From: Strigops habroptila
Taxonomy: Eukaryota; Chordata; Aves; Psittaciformes; Psittacidae
Assembly: GCF_004027225.2 (NCBI RefSeq)
Contig: NC_044283.2
Span: forward strand, 11,116,992-11,180,991
DNA: 64,000 bases
Direction: 5' to 3'
Shown here: one piece after another, positions 40,401-51,569 of the stretch
How positions within the stretch are numbered: position 1 is the first letter of the stretch
Layout of the letters: each line of letters opens with the position of its first letter
The notes under the pieces: generated by a model
What the model saw: only the letters and a program-made list of their open reading frames with translations
Database searches by the model: none
What the model was told of the DNA's origin: nothing
Made by a program: the position numbers and the translations under genes

Positions 40401-43147
40401 TAATTTCCTCTTTCGTAATATACATACATGAATTGTTTATTATAAACCCAGTTACATAACATATTTTAGTACTGAACATGTATTAATCCTGCTTCTGATC
40501 TGAAGTATTCACACATACAGTAATTCTAACCACCTCATGAAAAAGCACACATTTAACTGAAGTCATTCACCCATTTTTCATGGTCCCTACCTTTACTAAT
40601 TCATTCTTGTCACTGAGACAGTTGTCAAAATTCACAGTAAAAACCCTTACCTTCTCCATTTTAAGCACTTATTTACCACCATTCACTCCAAAATGCTTAC
40701 AGTATCTTCCATGTGGCATAGTCTGAAAATGTAACAAGTATAACTTTTATTCCATCACCCAGTTCTTACAAAAAAATTACAGATTAGGACTCTAAAACTA
40801 GCACCTTGTGCATAAGGACTCTTACTGCATCTTTCAGGCTTAATGTGTCTCTAGAGGTTGAATTTCTACCAGCTAGGAACAAACTTCATGTATTTTCATC
40901 TACATGGTCTTAATTCAGCAGTCTAAACGTAAATATCTTGTGCAATTTGAGAGATCCTAGGACAGGCAATACACACACACAGAATACGATAAAGGATCTA
41001 TATTCCCCTGGGCCAGAAGCTGGAGAACTGATGAGACACCAGGACATGAGACAATCGTATCTCAAAGGCACTTCGTGTTTATACAATTGAATTGTTCTTT
41101 ATATATTTCCTTGTCTTATAAATATGTCATGTAATGTGTCAGTGCTTGCTTATGTATAAGTTTGGCTTCATGTGAAGGATGCTTCCTTATGGAGGAAGAC
41201 TATACTGCAGCTATGCTCTTCCAAAAGAAACAGTTTTATGCCTCCCATCTACATTTCCTTTTGATAGTTAATGAGTCAAAGGAGAATTGTTCAAAGCTGC
41301 TTGACTTATGCTATAAAAAGTCTTGAAAAGAACTGAGCACACACAGATCTCATCTCTGCCCGCACACCTTCCATTTGTTAGGGGAAAATGCTGAAACAGT
41401 TGACATACTCAGTAACAAAAAGTGCAGTCTATTTTCAGTGTCAGCCAGCCAGCAGCCAGATCTACTCCTGTGGATGTGCACTGTGCAATGTAGGCAGTAA
41501 TTATGTCTTTCCGCAAGATCCAAGGAATACAAGTGCAATCCTGCTTTTCACTCTCTTTACAAACCTTTGGCTGTGCTCACCTATTGGGAGTCTATCTTAC
41601 CTCCCTTTCTCTTTAACACCCACTTGGAGGACAAAATGAAGCCTATAGGTTTCTCTGCCAAGAACGTACATCTGATTCCCTATTTTACTTTTCACAGATG
41701 TAGATGCTGCTATCTGTACAATGTCACAGTGCTTGGCAGAAACCAGTTTCTGTGCAAAGACCAGCAAACTTATCCTGACCCTACAGAAAGTCTAACAATA
41801 ATCCACAGAGGAAAGTACTTCAAAGAACTAGCTGGGCCATAACCCAGTTCTTTCATCAGAAACATCAGTGCTCAATTCATCAAAATGCTGTGAAGCTGCC
41901 AAATTCTGTTCCATCACTGATTAAACATTGAAAATCATCATTTATGGAAGAAACACATAAAAAGCCATTTCCTATTATGTGCACACATTTAAGTATAGTA
42001 TTTACAGCCAAAGCTGATTGCCTGTTGCCAAAATTACAAAGTACGTCTGGATTTTACAAAACTAAGCCCATAATCTATTGAAGTGCAGAGGTGGAGTGCT
42101 GTGACAGATGAGTAATGGCAGCAAAGGCATTCAAAGGAACCTAAACCTGCATCAAGCCTTGATCCTGTATCGCAAAAAAGTGAATAGAAAATAGCTCATG
42201 GCCTTTGCAAGGCCTTAATAAAGGGTCCTCTTCTGGACTCAGAGGAGAAAAGAGGTGATTTTCCCTTTTTCTGTAACACCAGAATCTGGTTGTAAATAAA
42301 TGAGGCATGGGAGTGATGCAGTTTCTTGTCCAGCTGCAGAGGTACCTTTGCCCTGTGCTCAATGTGATGTCCAAGAAGCAGATTCCAGTCATGATGCACT
42401 GAAGTATGGCTCCATGGACCTGTCTCCAGGTTGACAGTGATGTGACAGATCAGTGCTGGAACTTACTTTCATGACCATCAAGTGCCATTTATACTGGCTT
42501 AAAGTATTTCTTATTATTATCAAATTTAGAATCTTTCTACCAGTTGCCCTGGAGAAGGACTGCTACTGCTTGGCTGGCTGTTCACTTATGGTAGCCACCA
42601 TCAACATCACCCATTTTCTTTTACTTTCATCATCATATTAATGCTTCCTAATCTTTTTATGACACTTTCCAAAGCCTTAGCAGCAATACAATATGAAGCA
42701 ATACCATCAAAGAAACAAACAAACTGTAGTAGTACAAACTGAAAGAACTCCAGATATCAATCCCAAGAATATTTTCTGAAGGAGAGCACCAATGTTTAAA
42801 CAGAGGGAGTGTTTCAGTGGCTGAGACACCACGCAAATCAGCTTTGCAAGCTCTGTGTCAGATGCAAATTGATGTTAAATATCTGGTGGCAAAGGAGGAA
42901 GAAAGATGACAAGCTCTCTTACACGGTAAGTTGAGCTACCAGTAATTACATGCCTAAGACGTAGTTTAACAAGGTAACTTTGGGTGTGCTCAGCCAGCAT
43001 CTTGCTGATCATCCTTTCTTGCTGAACATCTTTAAGCAAACCAGCACGTCTATTATTTTTACTGAGACACTGAGTTTACTAGTTAGCTACTCATTTAGTT
43101 TTATACTACTCTTTTAAGGACATGAAGTAAATAAACATCTGTCTTTG
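37401..43147. other. Non-coding, nothing recognised
   Basis: No recognised repeats or exons. Minor short inverted repeats only. Confidence 0.6.
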
Positions 43148-43305
43148 TTTTGGATTGGTTTTGGGATAGTTAATTTTCTTCATAGTAGCTAGCATGGAGC
43201 CATGTTTTAGATTTGTGCTGTAAACAGTGTTGATAATACAGGGATGGGTTTTTTTCCTATTGCAATGGTCGTTTTAGTTCTAAAAGTTAACTGAGCAAGA
43301 AAAGA
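43148..43305 (+). mobile_element. Fragment of an avian endogenous-retrovirus LTR
   Basis: About 110-150 bases align with the 5' part of the LTR at 53.2 kb. Both share the 'taattttcttca.(c/t)ggtagct' region, a 'gctatgtttt.gatttgtgctg' region and 'aaacagtgtt', in the same order and orientation. The rest of the LTR is absent. Boundaries are approximate. Confidence 0.75.
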
Positions 43306-45508
43306 GTTCACAAAGGCACCTACGGTACCATAACGACACTTCTGCATATAAGGACTCTCAGGAGACACTAATCTGTATCATTTTGCAGACTTTCCTGGTT
43401 TGTTTTTTGGCCACTACAGGTACAGAGCTTCCAAGAAGCCTTGAAAACAAAAGGTTGTGAGATTTCTCTCTATTTATCAGGAGGTATCAGACAATTCAGG
43501 ACTAACTTACCAGAAGAGGTGAGTTGGCAAAAACTGGCCTTCTTTTCCATCCACTGCAAGACCTAAAAACACCAGAGGCATTTTTAGAAAAGAAAACGTT
43601 TCAGAGGAAAAAAAAATGTTGTAACATTTCTTAAATGCCCAGCTTCTTATTAATAATTTGCTTTTCAGCTTGCCAAGAAATTACTTGAGATAATCTAGTC
43701 TCTCTCATCTCAGGGCAATTATCAAAATAACACCACTTACTTGTAATACACTTCAGTTACTTCACTTAGGCAGTTATATTTATACAGAAGGAAGATCCTA
43801 GAGAGAAGTAAATGCAGGTTATCTTTTCAAGGAAGAAATACAGGAATACCCTGGAAGAATGATGCAAGAACCACTTGCTTACAACGTCTAATGAAATACA
43901 ACGCAGCCACCAGCCCACTTCCCCAGCGCTGGAGAAGCAGCCCCAGGACCCGCTGAAAGCGGGGAGATGCAGCTGCTGCTGGGTTTGCGTTTCTGCAGCT
44001 TTCTCATTCTCCCCACCTGCTGGTCACGCTGGAAAGAAGCACAGCACCAATATAACCTGTAACAGGAAAAGAATCCGACTCGAGCGATGCTGCCCTCACA
44101 CCGAGGAACTTCCACAGGCTGTTAATGATCTCTGCATTTTTCTTATTTTTTTACTGTTAAAGGTGAGCTCTGCATCTATGATGAGACATACTGGTAAGAA
44201 AACAATGAAAGAAAGGGCAAAACCATCTGATCATTAAAGCTTTTCAAAAAACAGTAGACTTCTCTCACTTAAAAGCATTCCCTATCTGCTTAGATTCCAA
44301 ATACAAGAAAGAATATGACTGCTCGGCTAAACCCAATATTTATGTTCACAGCATTATCAGATTATTACTAACAGGCAATGTGTTCACTATGGGATTTAAA
44401 GTCTCTGAAACAATCTGACAAAACCACATTAAATAAAATAGAAGGAAAATTAAAGACCAAAATTATTATGTCTATATTGTATAACAGGTAAGGATAGAGA
44501 TGGCTGTACTGAATGGATTTCCTCATGATGCACCAAAAGCCAGTGAAGATACCAAGGTGCTGCAGAGTAAAAGCATCGGCCCTGGGAAGGCTAAACACTC
44601 AAAGAAAACAAAAAAAGTGTGATGTACTCGCAAATGACAGGTAACTTGAAAACTGTTCTCTCACTATTCTGTACTTGAGAAAAGGGCAAACAATTTTCCC
44701 TTCCTCTCCCAGTTCCATGTTTATTCACTGGATTAAAACCTGCTAATACAAAGCTTACAATTCAAAGCAAAAAGAAATTTTGCTTTGAAAAATTTGCTTT
44801 GAAATTCATTTCACAGCTGTTGTATCTCTGTGTGCACCCCACTCATAGTAACAATTAGCACTGAGGACCAAGGACAGTTTCCTTATTGCTACTACAGCGG
44901 AGCAATTACCCAAGTATTCAACATTCAGGGCAGGCTTTCTGGGAGAAGACTGTTTTGATTTTGTGCACAGTGTCTGGCTAGCTGTCAGACAAGACTGACT
45001 GGCAGCTTGAAGGAGGGTGTTTTCACAGTATAGCAGGTGAGCTCAGCTTCAGCAGCCAGTGCCTGCCCCTTGAGCATCCGCAGCACCACATACCTGGGAA
45101 GGGCTGGATACACAGCTCTGGAAACTAATGCGGATGGATCCACTGATCTCTGAATAAAAATTTGCCATGATGCTCCTGCCACAAAGGAATCCAAAGCTAC
45201 AATTACCCATTTAGAGCTGTTGAAACCTGTTATAATAAAATTGTAGAGAGAAGAGAGGAGCAGGGTTGCAATTGCTAAGCAGATTTCATCTGGCAGTATC
45301 GTAGTAGCGCCCAGTCAGAAATAGCTTAAAGGAGTGCCTAAAGATTATGGTAAATGAACATTAAAGTAGTTATGTATTTCTACCTGATAAATATGGACAT
45401 TTAGTTATTATACAAAAAACCCACATAAACTCAGCAGGCCCAAATAACTGTTCGCTAGAAATCACTCACCACGTGCAAACCCAGTCACGAAATCATTGTC
45501 ACATACAT
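43306..45508. other. Non-coding with a GC-richer patch at 43.9-44.1 kb
   Basis: A local rise in G+C with a few CpGs at about 43900-44110 coincides with a 120-codon plus-strand frame (43875-44237). It has no recognisable motif. It could be a non-coding RNA exon or a chance patch. Confidence 0.5.
44761..44789. repeat. Small perfect hairpin
   Basis: Arms TTCAAAGCAAAA (44761-44772) and TTTTGCTTTGAA (44778-44789) are perfectly complementary around a five-base loop. A further partial copy of the right arm follows directly. No T-run terminator role applies in a eukaryote; it is probably simple-sequence drift. Confidence 0.7.
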
Positions 45509-46235
45509 AATCACAGAATCATTAGGGCTGGAAGGAACCTTTGGAGATCACCTAGCCCACCCCCCCGGCAAGGTAGGGCCACCTAGAGCAGGTTATATAG
45601 GAATATGTCCAGGTGGGTTTTGAGTGTCTCCAAAGAGGGAGACTCCACAACCCCTCTAGGCAGCCTGTGCCAGTGCTCTGCCACCCTCAGCGTAAAGAAG
45701 TTCTTCCTCATGTTGAGGTGAAACTTCTTGTGTTTTAGTTTATGGCCATTGTTCTTCATCCTGTCGCTGGGCACCACTCACGAGAGTCTGGTAGCATTCT
45801 CCTGGCAGCCACCTTTGAGATATTGATATGCATTAATGAGATCCCATCTCAGTCTTCTCTTCTCTAGAGAAGGCCCAGCTTGTGCAATCTCTCCCCGTAA
45901 GAGGGATGCTCCAGATGCCTGATCATCCCTGTGGCCTTCCGCTGGACCCTTTCTAGTAGTTCCTTGTCTTTCTTGTACTGAGAAGCCCAGAACTGGACAC
46001 AGTACTCCAGATGTGGCCTCACTAAGTCAAGTAGAGGGGGAGGATCACCTCCCTTGACCTGCTGGCCACACTCCTCCCAATGTTCCCCAGGATACTCTTG
46101 TCCCTCCTGGCCACAAGGATACACTGCTGATTCATAGTCAACTTATCATCCACCAATACTCCCAGGTCCTTCTCAGCTGAACTGCTCCTTAGTAGGTCAG
46201 CCCCCAACAGCGCTGCTGCCATGGGCTTCGGCAGG
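45509..46235 (-). mobile_element. CR1 fragment (about 0.7 kb, older subfamily)
   Basis: It begins 'aatcacagaatcattagggc' and extends through the C-terminal part of ORF2. Translated minus-strand pieces read [40 protein letters not shown] and [20 protein letters not shown], which match the C-terminal ORF2 of the full-length element. Stops and frameshifts break it into three frames. The 3' region differs clearly from the full-length copy, so it is another subfamily. Confidence 0.92.
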
Positions 46236-46689
46236 AAGAAATACATCAACACCCCGGAAGAAAATCTTACGATGCTACTCACAGGTCCAGCATGATACAA
46301 CAGCAGAGCAAGGTGACTGTCAAAGATAATCCTCGTGGTAACATGTGGACATTACGCTCTGCGTGAATTCCCAATTAAGTGCAAGTTTTGTATGAAAATA
46401 CTCTTCCAATTATATAAACAAATTACCAGCAATAACAAAACATAATGCCTGACTTCAGCTGATGCCAAATGTTTAGACACTTTAGTGGACACCTGTCTCA
46501 ATATTTGTTTCAGCTGTCACTTGGTAGGACTGTTACAGATTTTATGTTTCATCTGTTGATTCTGAAATATTTGCCATTATGATGCCCTAAGCAAAGCTAT
46601 TGATTGCTCACTCTTGTCTTATTTATATAGCTAAAGCTAGATTCTAGCTCATAAAAACATGCCAAGATCACTGAAGATAAAGAGTTAAT

Positions 46690-46838
46690 TCATAGAATCA
46701 TAGTGTGGTTTGGGTTGGAAGGGATCTTAAAGATCATCTAGTTCCAGCTCCCTGTCATGGGCAGGGACACCTTCCACTAGACCAGGTTGCTCAAAGCCTC
46801 ATCCAACCTGGCCTTGAACGCTGTCAGGGATGGGGCAG
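46690..46838 (-). mobile_element. CR1 3'-end fragment
   Basis: 'catagaatcatagtgtggtt' and 'gggttggaagggatctt' mark the inverted 3' end. Similarity ends after 'tcagggatggggcag'. It is 150 bases, 5'-truncated, and lies 280 bases before the full-length CR1 in the opposite orientation. Confidence 0.92.
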
Positions 46839-47114
46839 GTACAAATTATCATTTAAAACTCTGAATCAGAACAAACAAGCCCCCAAACCAATAAACAGCA
46901 GCCTATTATTACAAAACATACCTAGAGGCCTATATTTGCTGTCAGACAAGCTATAATACTTCCTCTAGGAATTGCTGTAAATCTGGGCTAATCATTTGTA
47001 ACAAGAAGTGGTGACAGTAATATCATAAACAGAATAATCCGAATGACACATACACAGAAAATTTTCCTGGTTTGAAATGTGCCAGAAAAGAGACTGTTGT
47101 GAAGCTGTATATGG

Positions 47115-47494
47115 AGCTGACTCACAGGGGGCGGCGCCAGGAGTGACGGTGGCAGATTCAAAAGGGTCATCATCGACCACTAACGATCAATTGCCGAGGT
47201 GAGTATCTCCAGAGAGGACGCCTTTAACACCGGAGCGGGGGGAAGCACAGCGTCCCGGAGCCTCAGTTCGGAGCGGCAAGAGCGACCGAGGGAGCCTCAA
47301 GTCCTCGACAGGACTTGCCCAGGAGCCGGCAGCTCAGCTCACGCGAGCAGCTGACTCACAGGGGGCGGCTCCAGGAGTGACGGCACCAGCCCTCAGTGGG
47401 GAAAAACCCACCCCAGGGAGCGCGGCGACCAGGGCGGGCAGTCAGGGCGTGGCGCGGCAGTTGGCGCAGGCAGGGCGAGCGGGCAGCGAGTGGA
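47115..47494 (+). promoter_or_regulatory. CR1 5' UTR / probable internal promoter
   Basis: This stretch is much richer in G+C and CpG than its surroundings and precedes ORF1 of the full-length CR1. Two copies of a 35-base segment, 34 of 35 identical, lie at 47115-47149 and 47349-47383. A strong splice-donor-like GAG|GTGAGT occurs at 47196-47204. CR1 elements are thought to be transcribed from an internal promoter in this region, by family knowledge. No TATA box is visible, and promoter activity itself is inferred. Confidence 0.6.
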
Positions 47495-48571
47495 ATGGTG
47501 AGCACTCGCCTCAGGAGCAGGGCCCGCTCTGGGAGCTCTGCCCCGGCGGTGGCCAGCGTAGGCACCCAGACAGAGCCGATGAGAGGGGAGGCTGCGGCGC
47601 AGACCTCGGAGTGTAGAAAGTGCCTCGGCTGGTCTCTTGTGTCGAGGGTGCGCAATGGGCAGGGCTGCGCTCGGTGCGCCCTGGTGGAGGTCCTCCTGCA
47701 GCAGGTGGCTGAGCTGCGGGAGGCTGTTGGAGAGCTAAAAGATGCCAGGGAAGCTGAGAGGAAGCTGGGCTGCTTGCTCCAGGCCCAAACTGCACGGGGG
47801 CTGCAAACGTCCAGCACTGCTCATATAGGAAAGAAGGAGGGCAGCAACCCAGGAAGCTGGGAATTAGTCACGAGAAAAACAAACAAAAAAAGGAGGAAGA
47901 GGACAATTAACAACAAGGGGCTTCCTCCTAAATCTAATGTCCCCACCTAGAACCGCTTCCCAGTTCTGCAGGGGGCTAATGAGAAAGCACCCACCACACC
48001 TAATGAGCATCCTGCTGATGCACCAGTAAAGAGGATCGCTACTGGTGCCTCCAGGAAAAAGAAGAGGGTCATAGTAGTAGGGGACTCTACTTTGAAAGGC
48101 ACAGAGGCACCCATCTGCCGGCCTGATCCGGTCTCGAGGGAGGTGTGTTGCCTGCCAGGGGCTCGGATCAGGGATGTTGCTGAGAGGCTGCCTGCTCTAG
48201 TAAGTCCTGCTGACTATTACCCCCTTCTAGTGGTCCATGTGGGTGCTAGAGATATAGATAGCAGTAGCCTGGAGGACATTAAGAAGGACTACAGGGCCCT
48301 GGGAGAGGTGGTTAGGGGCTCTGGAGCTCAGATAGTTTTTTCATCGATTCTCCAGGACAAAGGGGAGGACCTTAAAAAAGCTAGGCGTGTCTGGCAGGTT
48401 AATAAATGGTTAGAATGCTGGTGCCATAGTCAGGGGTTTGGCTATTTAGAACATGGGGCTCCATTTGGGAGGCCAGATCTACTGGAGGCTGGTGGAGCTG
48501 GTCTGACAAAGAAGGGGAAGAGCTGTTTTGGTGGGAGGCTTGCCAGGCTGGTCAGGAAAGCTTTAAACTAG
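47495..48571 (+). pseudogene. CR1 ORF1 (Cys-rich plus SGNH/esterase-like protein), inactivated
   Basis: The reading frame has 359 codons from the ATG at 47495 (MVSTRLRSRARSG...) and is interrupted once, by TAG at 47948-47950. The first part holds a C-x2-C...C-x2-C cluster (CRKCLGWSL...GCARC), a Glu/Leu-rich predicted helix or coiled coil (VEVLLQQVAELREAVGEL) and a basic stretch (KTNKKRRKR). The second part matches the CR1 ORF1 esterase domain: VIVVGDSTLKG carries the nucleophile-type GDS motif. The oxyanion block reads HVGARD, and the place of the usual D-x-x-H motif reads LLEAGGAGL, with both Asp and His missing. It ends RLARLVRKALN followed by TAG. In CR1 this protein binds nucleic acid and aids retrotransposition. 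With a nonsense codon and a broken triad it is almost certainly non-functional. An upstream in-frame ATG at 47396 exists, but the 47495 start gives the expected N terminus. Confidence 0.88.
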
Positions 48572-48573
48572 AT

Positions 48574-51475
48574 GTGCTGCGGGAGGGGAGCATTGATCCA
48601 TCCCAACACTCCTGGTCAGTTGCCAGCACCTGTAATAAGTGCTTGGAGAGATGTAGAGATGTTCCAGCTGCCCCAGCCATTGAGTCAGCTGCATTTAGAG
48701 CTCAGCTAAGGTGCCTCTATACAAACGCCTGTAGTATGGGGAACAAGCAAGAGGAATTAGAGATGTGTGCAAGGCTACGGGAATATGATGTCATTGGTAT
48801 CACAGAAACATGGTGGGATGGCTCCTATGACTGGAGTGTCGGAATGGAAGGTTACAGGCTGTTTAGAAAAGACAGGCCAGGCAGACGGGGAGGGGCATTG
48901 CTATCTATGTCAGTGATAGGCTAGAGAGTATGGAACTCTGTCTGGGGACAGGTGATGAGGTAACAGAGTGTTTGTGGGTTAGGATCAATGGGAAAACAGC
49001 AACAGGGGACATTACGGTGGGGATCTGTTACAGGCCGCCTGATCAAGAGGACTCTGTGGATGAAGCGCTCTGCAGGCAGATAGGAGCAGCCTCATGCTCG
49101 CAGGCCCTGGTCCTCATGGGGGTCTCCAACCATCCTGACATCTGTTGGAGGGACGGTACGGCCCGGCACAAGCAATCCAGGAGGTTCCTCGATTGTGTGG
49201 AAGACAACTTCCTCTTTCAAGCAATAGAGGAGCCGACAAGGAGAGGTGCCATGCTTGACCTCGTGCTCACCAACAGGGAGGGACTGGTTGGAAATGTGAC
49301 GCTCCAGGGCAGCCTTGGCTCTAGTGATCACGAGATGGTTGAGTTTGAGATCCTCAGGACAGTGAGAAGAGCATGCAGCAAGCTCACTGCCCTGGACTTC
49401 AAGAAAGCAGACTTTGGCCTCTTCAGGAACCTCCTTAGTAAGGTTTCATGGGATACAGTCCTAGAAGGCAGGGGGGCCCAAGACTGCTGGTCAATATTCA
49501 AGGATCACCTGCTACGTGCTCAAGAGTGTTGCATCCCGACCAGAAGAAAGTGCAGCAGGAGGGCCAGGAGACCTCCATGGATGGACAAGGAGCTGCTGAG
49601 GAAACTTAGAGGGAAAAAAGAAGCTTATAGAAGGTGGAAGCGAGGACAGGCGGCCTGGGAAGAATATAGGAGCATTGCCCGGGAAGCTAGGGACCAGGTT
49701 AGGAAAGCTAAGGCCCAGCTAGAATTAAGTTTGGCAAGGGATGTAAAAGATAACAGGAAAGGATTCTATAGATACGTAGCAAATAAAAGGCAGACCAGGG
49801 ACAATGTGGGCCCTCTTCAGAAGCTATCAGGAGAACTGGCTACCATGGATTTGGAGAAGGCTGAGGTTCTTAATGACTTCTTTGCCTCAGTCTTCACCAG
49901 CAAATGCTCTGACCACACCACGAAAGTCTTGGAAAGCAAATGCAGGGACTGTGAAAATGAAGACCTTAGGCCCACTGTAGGAGAGGATCAGGTTCGAGAC
50001 CATCTTAAGAACCTGAACGTGCACAAGTCCATGGGACCTGATGAAATCCATCCACGGGTCCTGAAGGAGCTGGCGAATGAAGTTGCTAAGCCACTGTCCA
50101 TCATATTCAAAAAATCCTGGCAGTCAGGTGAAGTTCCCGATGACTGGAAGAAGGGTAATATAACCCCCATTTTCAAGAAGGGGAAGGTGGAAGACCCGGG
50201 GAACTACAGACCAGTCAGCCTCACCTCTGTGCCTGGCAAAATCTTGGGACAGTTTCTCCTGGAAAACATGCTAAGGCACAACCACAACGAGGTGGCTGGT
50301 GACAGCCAACATGGCTTCACTAAGGGGAAATCCTGCCTGACCAATCTGATGGCCTTCTATGATGGAGCCACGGAACTGAGGGACAGGGGCAGAGCAGTTG
50401 ATGTCATCTACCTGGACTTGTGCAAAGTGTTCGACACTGTCCCGCACGACATCCTTGTCTCTAAATTGGAGAGACATCAATTTGATAGATGGACCACTCG
50501 GTGGATAAAAAACTGGCTCGATGGCCGCACGCAAAGAGTTGTGGTAAATGGCTCGATGTCCAGTTGGAAACCTGTAACGAGTGGTGTCCCTCAGGGATCG
50601 GTGTTGGGACCGGTCCTGTTCAACATCTTTGTCGGCGACATGGACAGTGGGATTGAGTGCGCCCTCAGCAAGTTTGCCGACGACACCAAGCTGTATGGTT
50701 CGGTTGATACGCTGGAGGGAAGGGATGCCATCCAGAGAGACCTTGACATGCTTGTGAGGTGGGCCGATGCCAACCTTATGAAGTTTAACCAAGCCAAGTG
50801 TAAGGTCCTACACCTGGGTAGGGGCAATCCCAGGCACTGCTACAGTTGGGCAGAGAAGAGATTCAGAGCAGCCCTGCAGAAAAGGACTTGGGGGTGTTGG
50901 TTGATGAGAAGCTTAACATGAGCCAGCAGTGTGCGCTTGCAGCCCAGAAAGCCAACCGTATCCTGGGCTGCATCAAAAGAAGCGTGACCAGCAGGTCAAA
51001 GGAGGTGATCCTGCCCCTCTACTCTGCTCTTGTGAGACCTCACTTGGAGTACTGCATACAGTTCTGGTGTCCTCAACGTAAAAAGGACATGGAGCTGTTG
51101 GAGCAAGTCCAGAGGAGGGCCACGAGGATGATAAGGGGGCTGGAGCACCTCCCGTATGAAGACAGGCTGAGAGAGTTGGGGCTGTTCAGCCTGGAGAAGA
51201 GAAGGCTGCATGGTGACCTCATAGCAGCCTTCCAGTGTCTGAAGGGGGTCTATAAGGATGCTGGGGGAGGACTCTTCCTTAGGGACTGTAGTGGTAGGAC
51301 AAGGGGTAATGGCTTCAAACTTAAACAGGGGAAGTTTAGATTAGATAGAAGGAAGAAGTTCTTTACAGTGAGGGTGGTGAAGCACTGGAATGGGTTGCCC
51401 AGGGAGGTTGTGGATGCTCCATCCCTGGCAGTGTTCAAGGCCAGGTTGGACAGAGCCTTGAACCACGTGGTTTAG
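48574..51475 (+). pseudogene. CR1 ORF2 (endonuclease-reverse transcriptase), two frameshifts
   Basis: ORF2 encodes an AP-like endonuclease followed by a reverse transcriptase. The first frame (48574 to about 48896) holds LYTNACSMGNKQEELE and ITETWWDG. A one-base loss in a G-rich run near 48893-48898 moves reading to the frame ending at 50921, which carries [74 protein letters not shown] and [11 protein letters not shown] second one-base loss near 50836-50847 moves to the frame ending at 51475 ([49 protein letters not shown]). The endonuclease GDFN motif has become GVSN at about 49119-49130, losing the Asp. RT aspartates (YLD at 50409-50417, FADD at 50673-50684) remain. No ATG sits at the frame opening; the first in-frame ATG is at 48736. 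Identity is certain; activity is not expected. Confidence 0.95.
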
Positions 51476-51544
51476 GGCAAGGTGTCCCTGCCCATGGCAG
51501 GGGGGTTGGAACTAGATGATCTTAAGGTCCTTTCCAATCCTTAC

Positions 51545-51569
51545 GATTCTATGATTCTATGATTCTATG
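51545..51569 (+). repeat. CR1 3'-terminal octamer repeat
   Basis: About three tandem copies of GATTCTAT end the full-length element. This short octamer array is the family's usual 3' terminus and is recognised by the element's own reverse transcriptase during target-primed synthesis (family knowledge). It fixes both the 3' boundary and the plus orientation. Confidence 0.9.

Larger units (their letters stand above)
47115..51569 (+). mobile_element. Near full-length CR1 non-LTR retrotransposon
   Basis: The element spans about 4.45 kb, matching the roughly 4.5 kb of full-length CR1. It has a GC- and CpG-rich 5' UTR (47115-47494), ORF1 (47495-48571), ORF2 (about 48574-51475), a short 3' UTR and a terminal ATTCTATG-type repeat (51545-51569). 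No poly(A) tail is present, as is normal for CR1. ORF1 has one in-frame TAG; ORF2 has two single-base frameshifts. Most genomic CR1 copies are 5'-truncated to a few hundred bases, so a complete one is uncommon. The 5' end is placed at the start of the first copy of a 35-base repeat and could be off by tens of bases. Confidence 0.95.

Noticed and set aside
45583..46300. Three short minus-strand frames that look protein-coding
   Set aside because: They are broken pieces of CR1 ORF2 and are covered by the 45.5 kb CR1 entry.
47356..47817. 153-codon minus-strand frame in the CR1 leader
   Set aside because: It is antisense to CR1 ORF1 and is open only because of the GC-rich composition.
48930..50921. 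Treating the 663-codon frame as an intact gene
   Set aside because: It is only the middle of CR1 ORF2; frameshifts on both sides and the lost endonuclease Asp mark it as a pseudogene.
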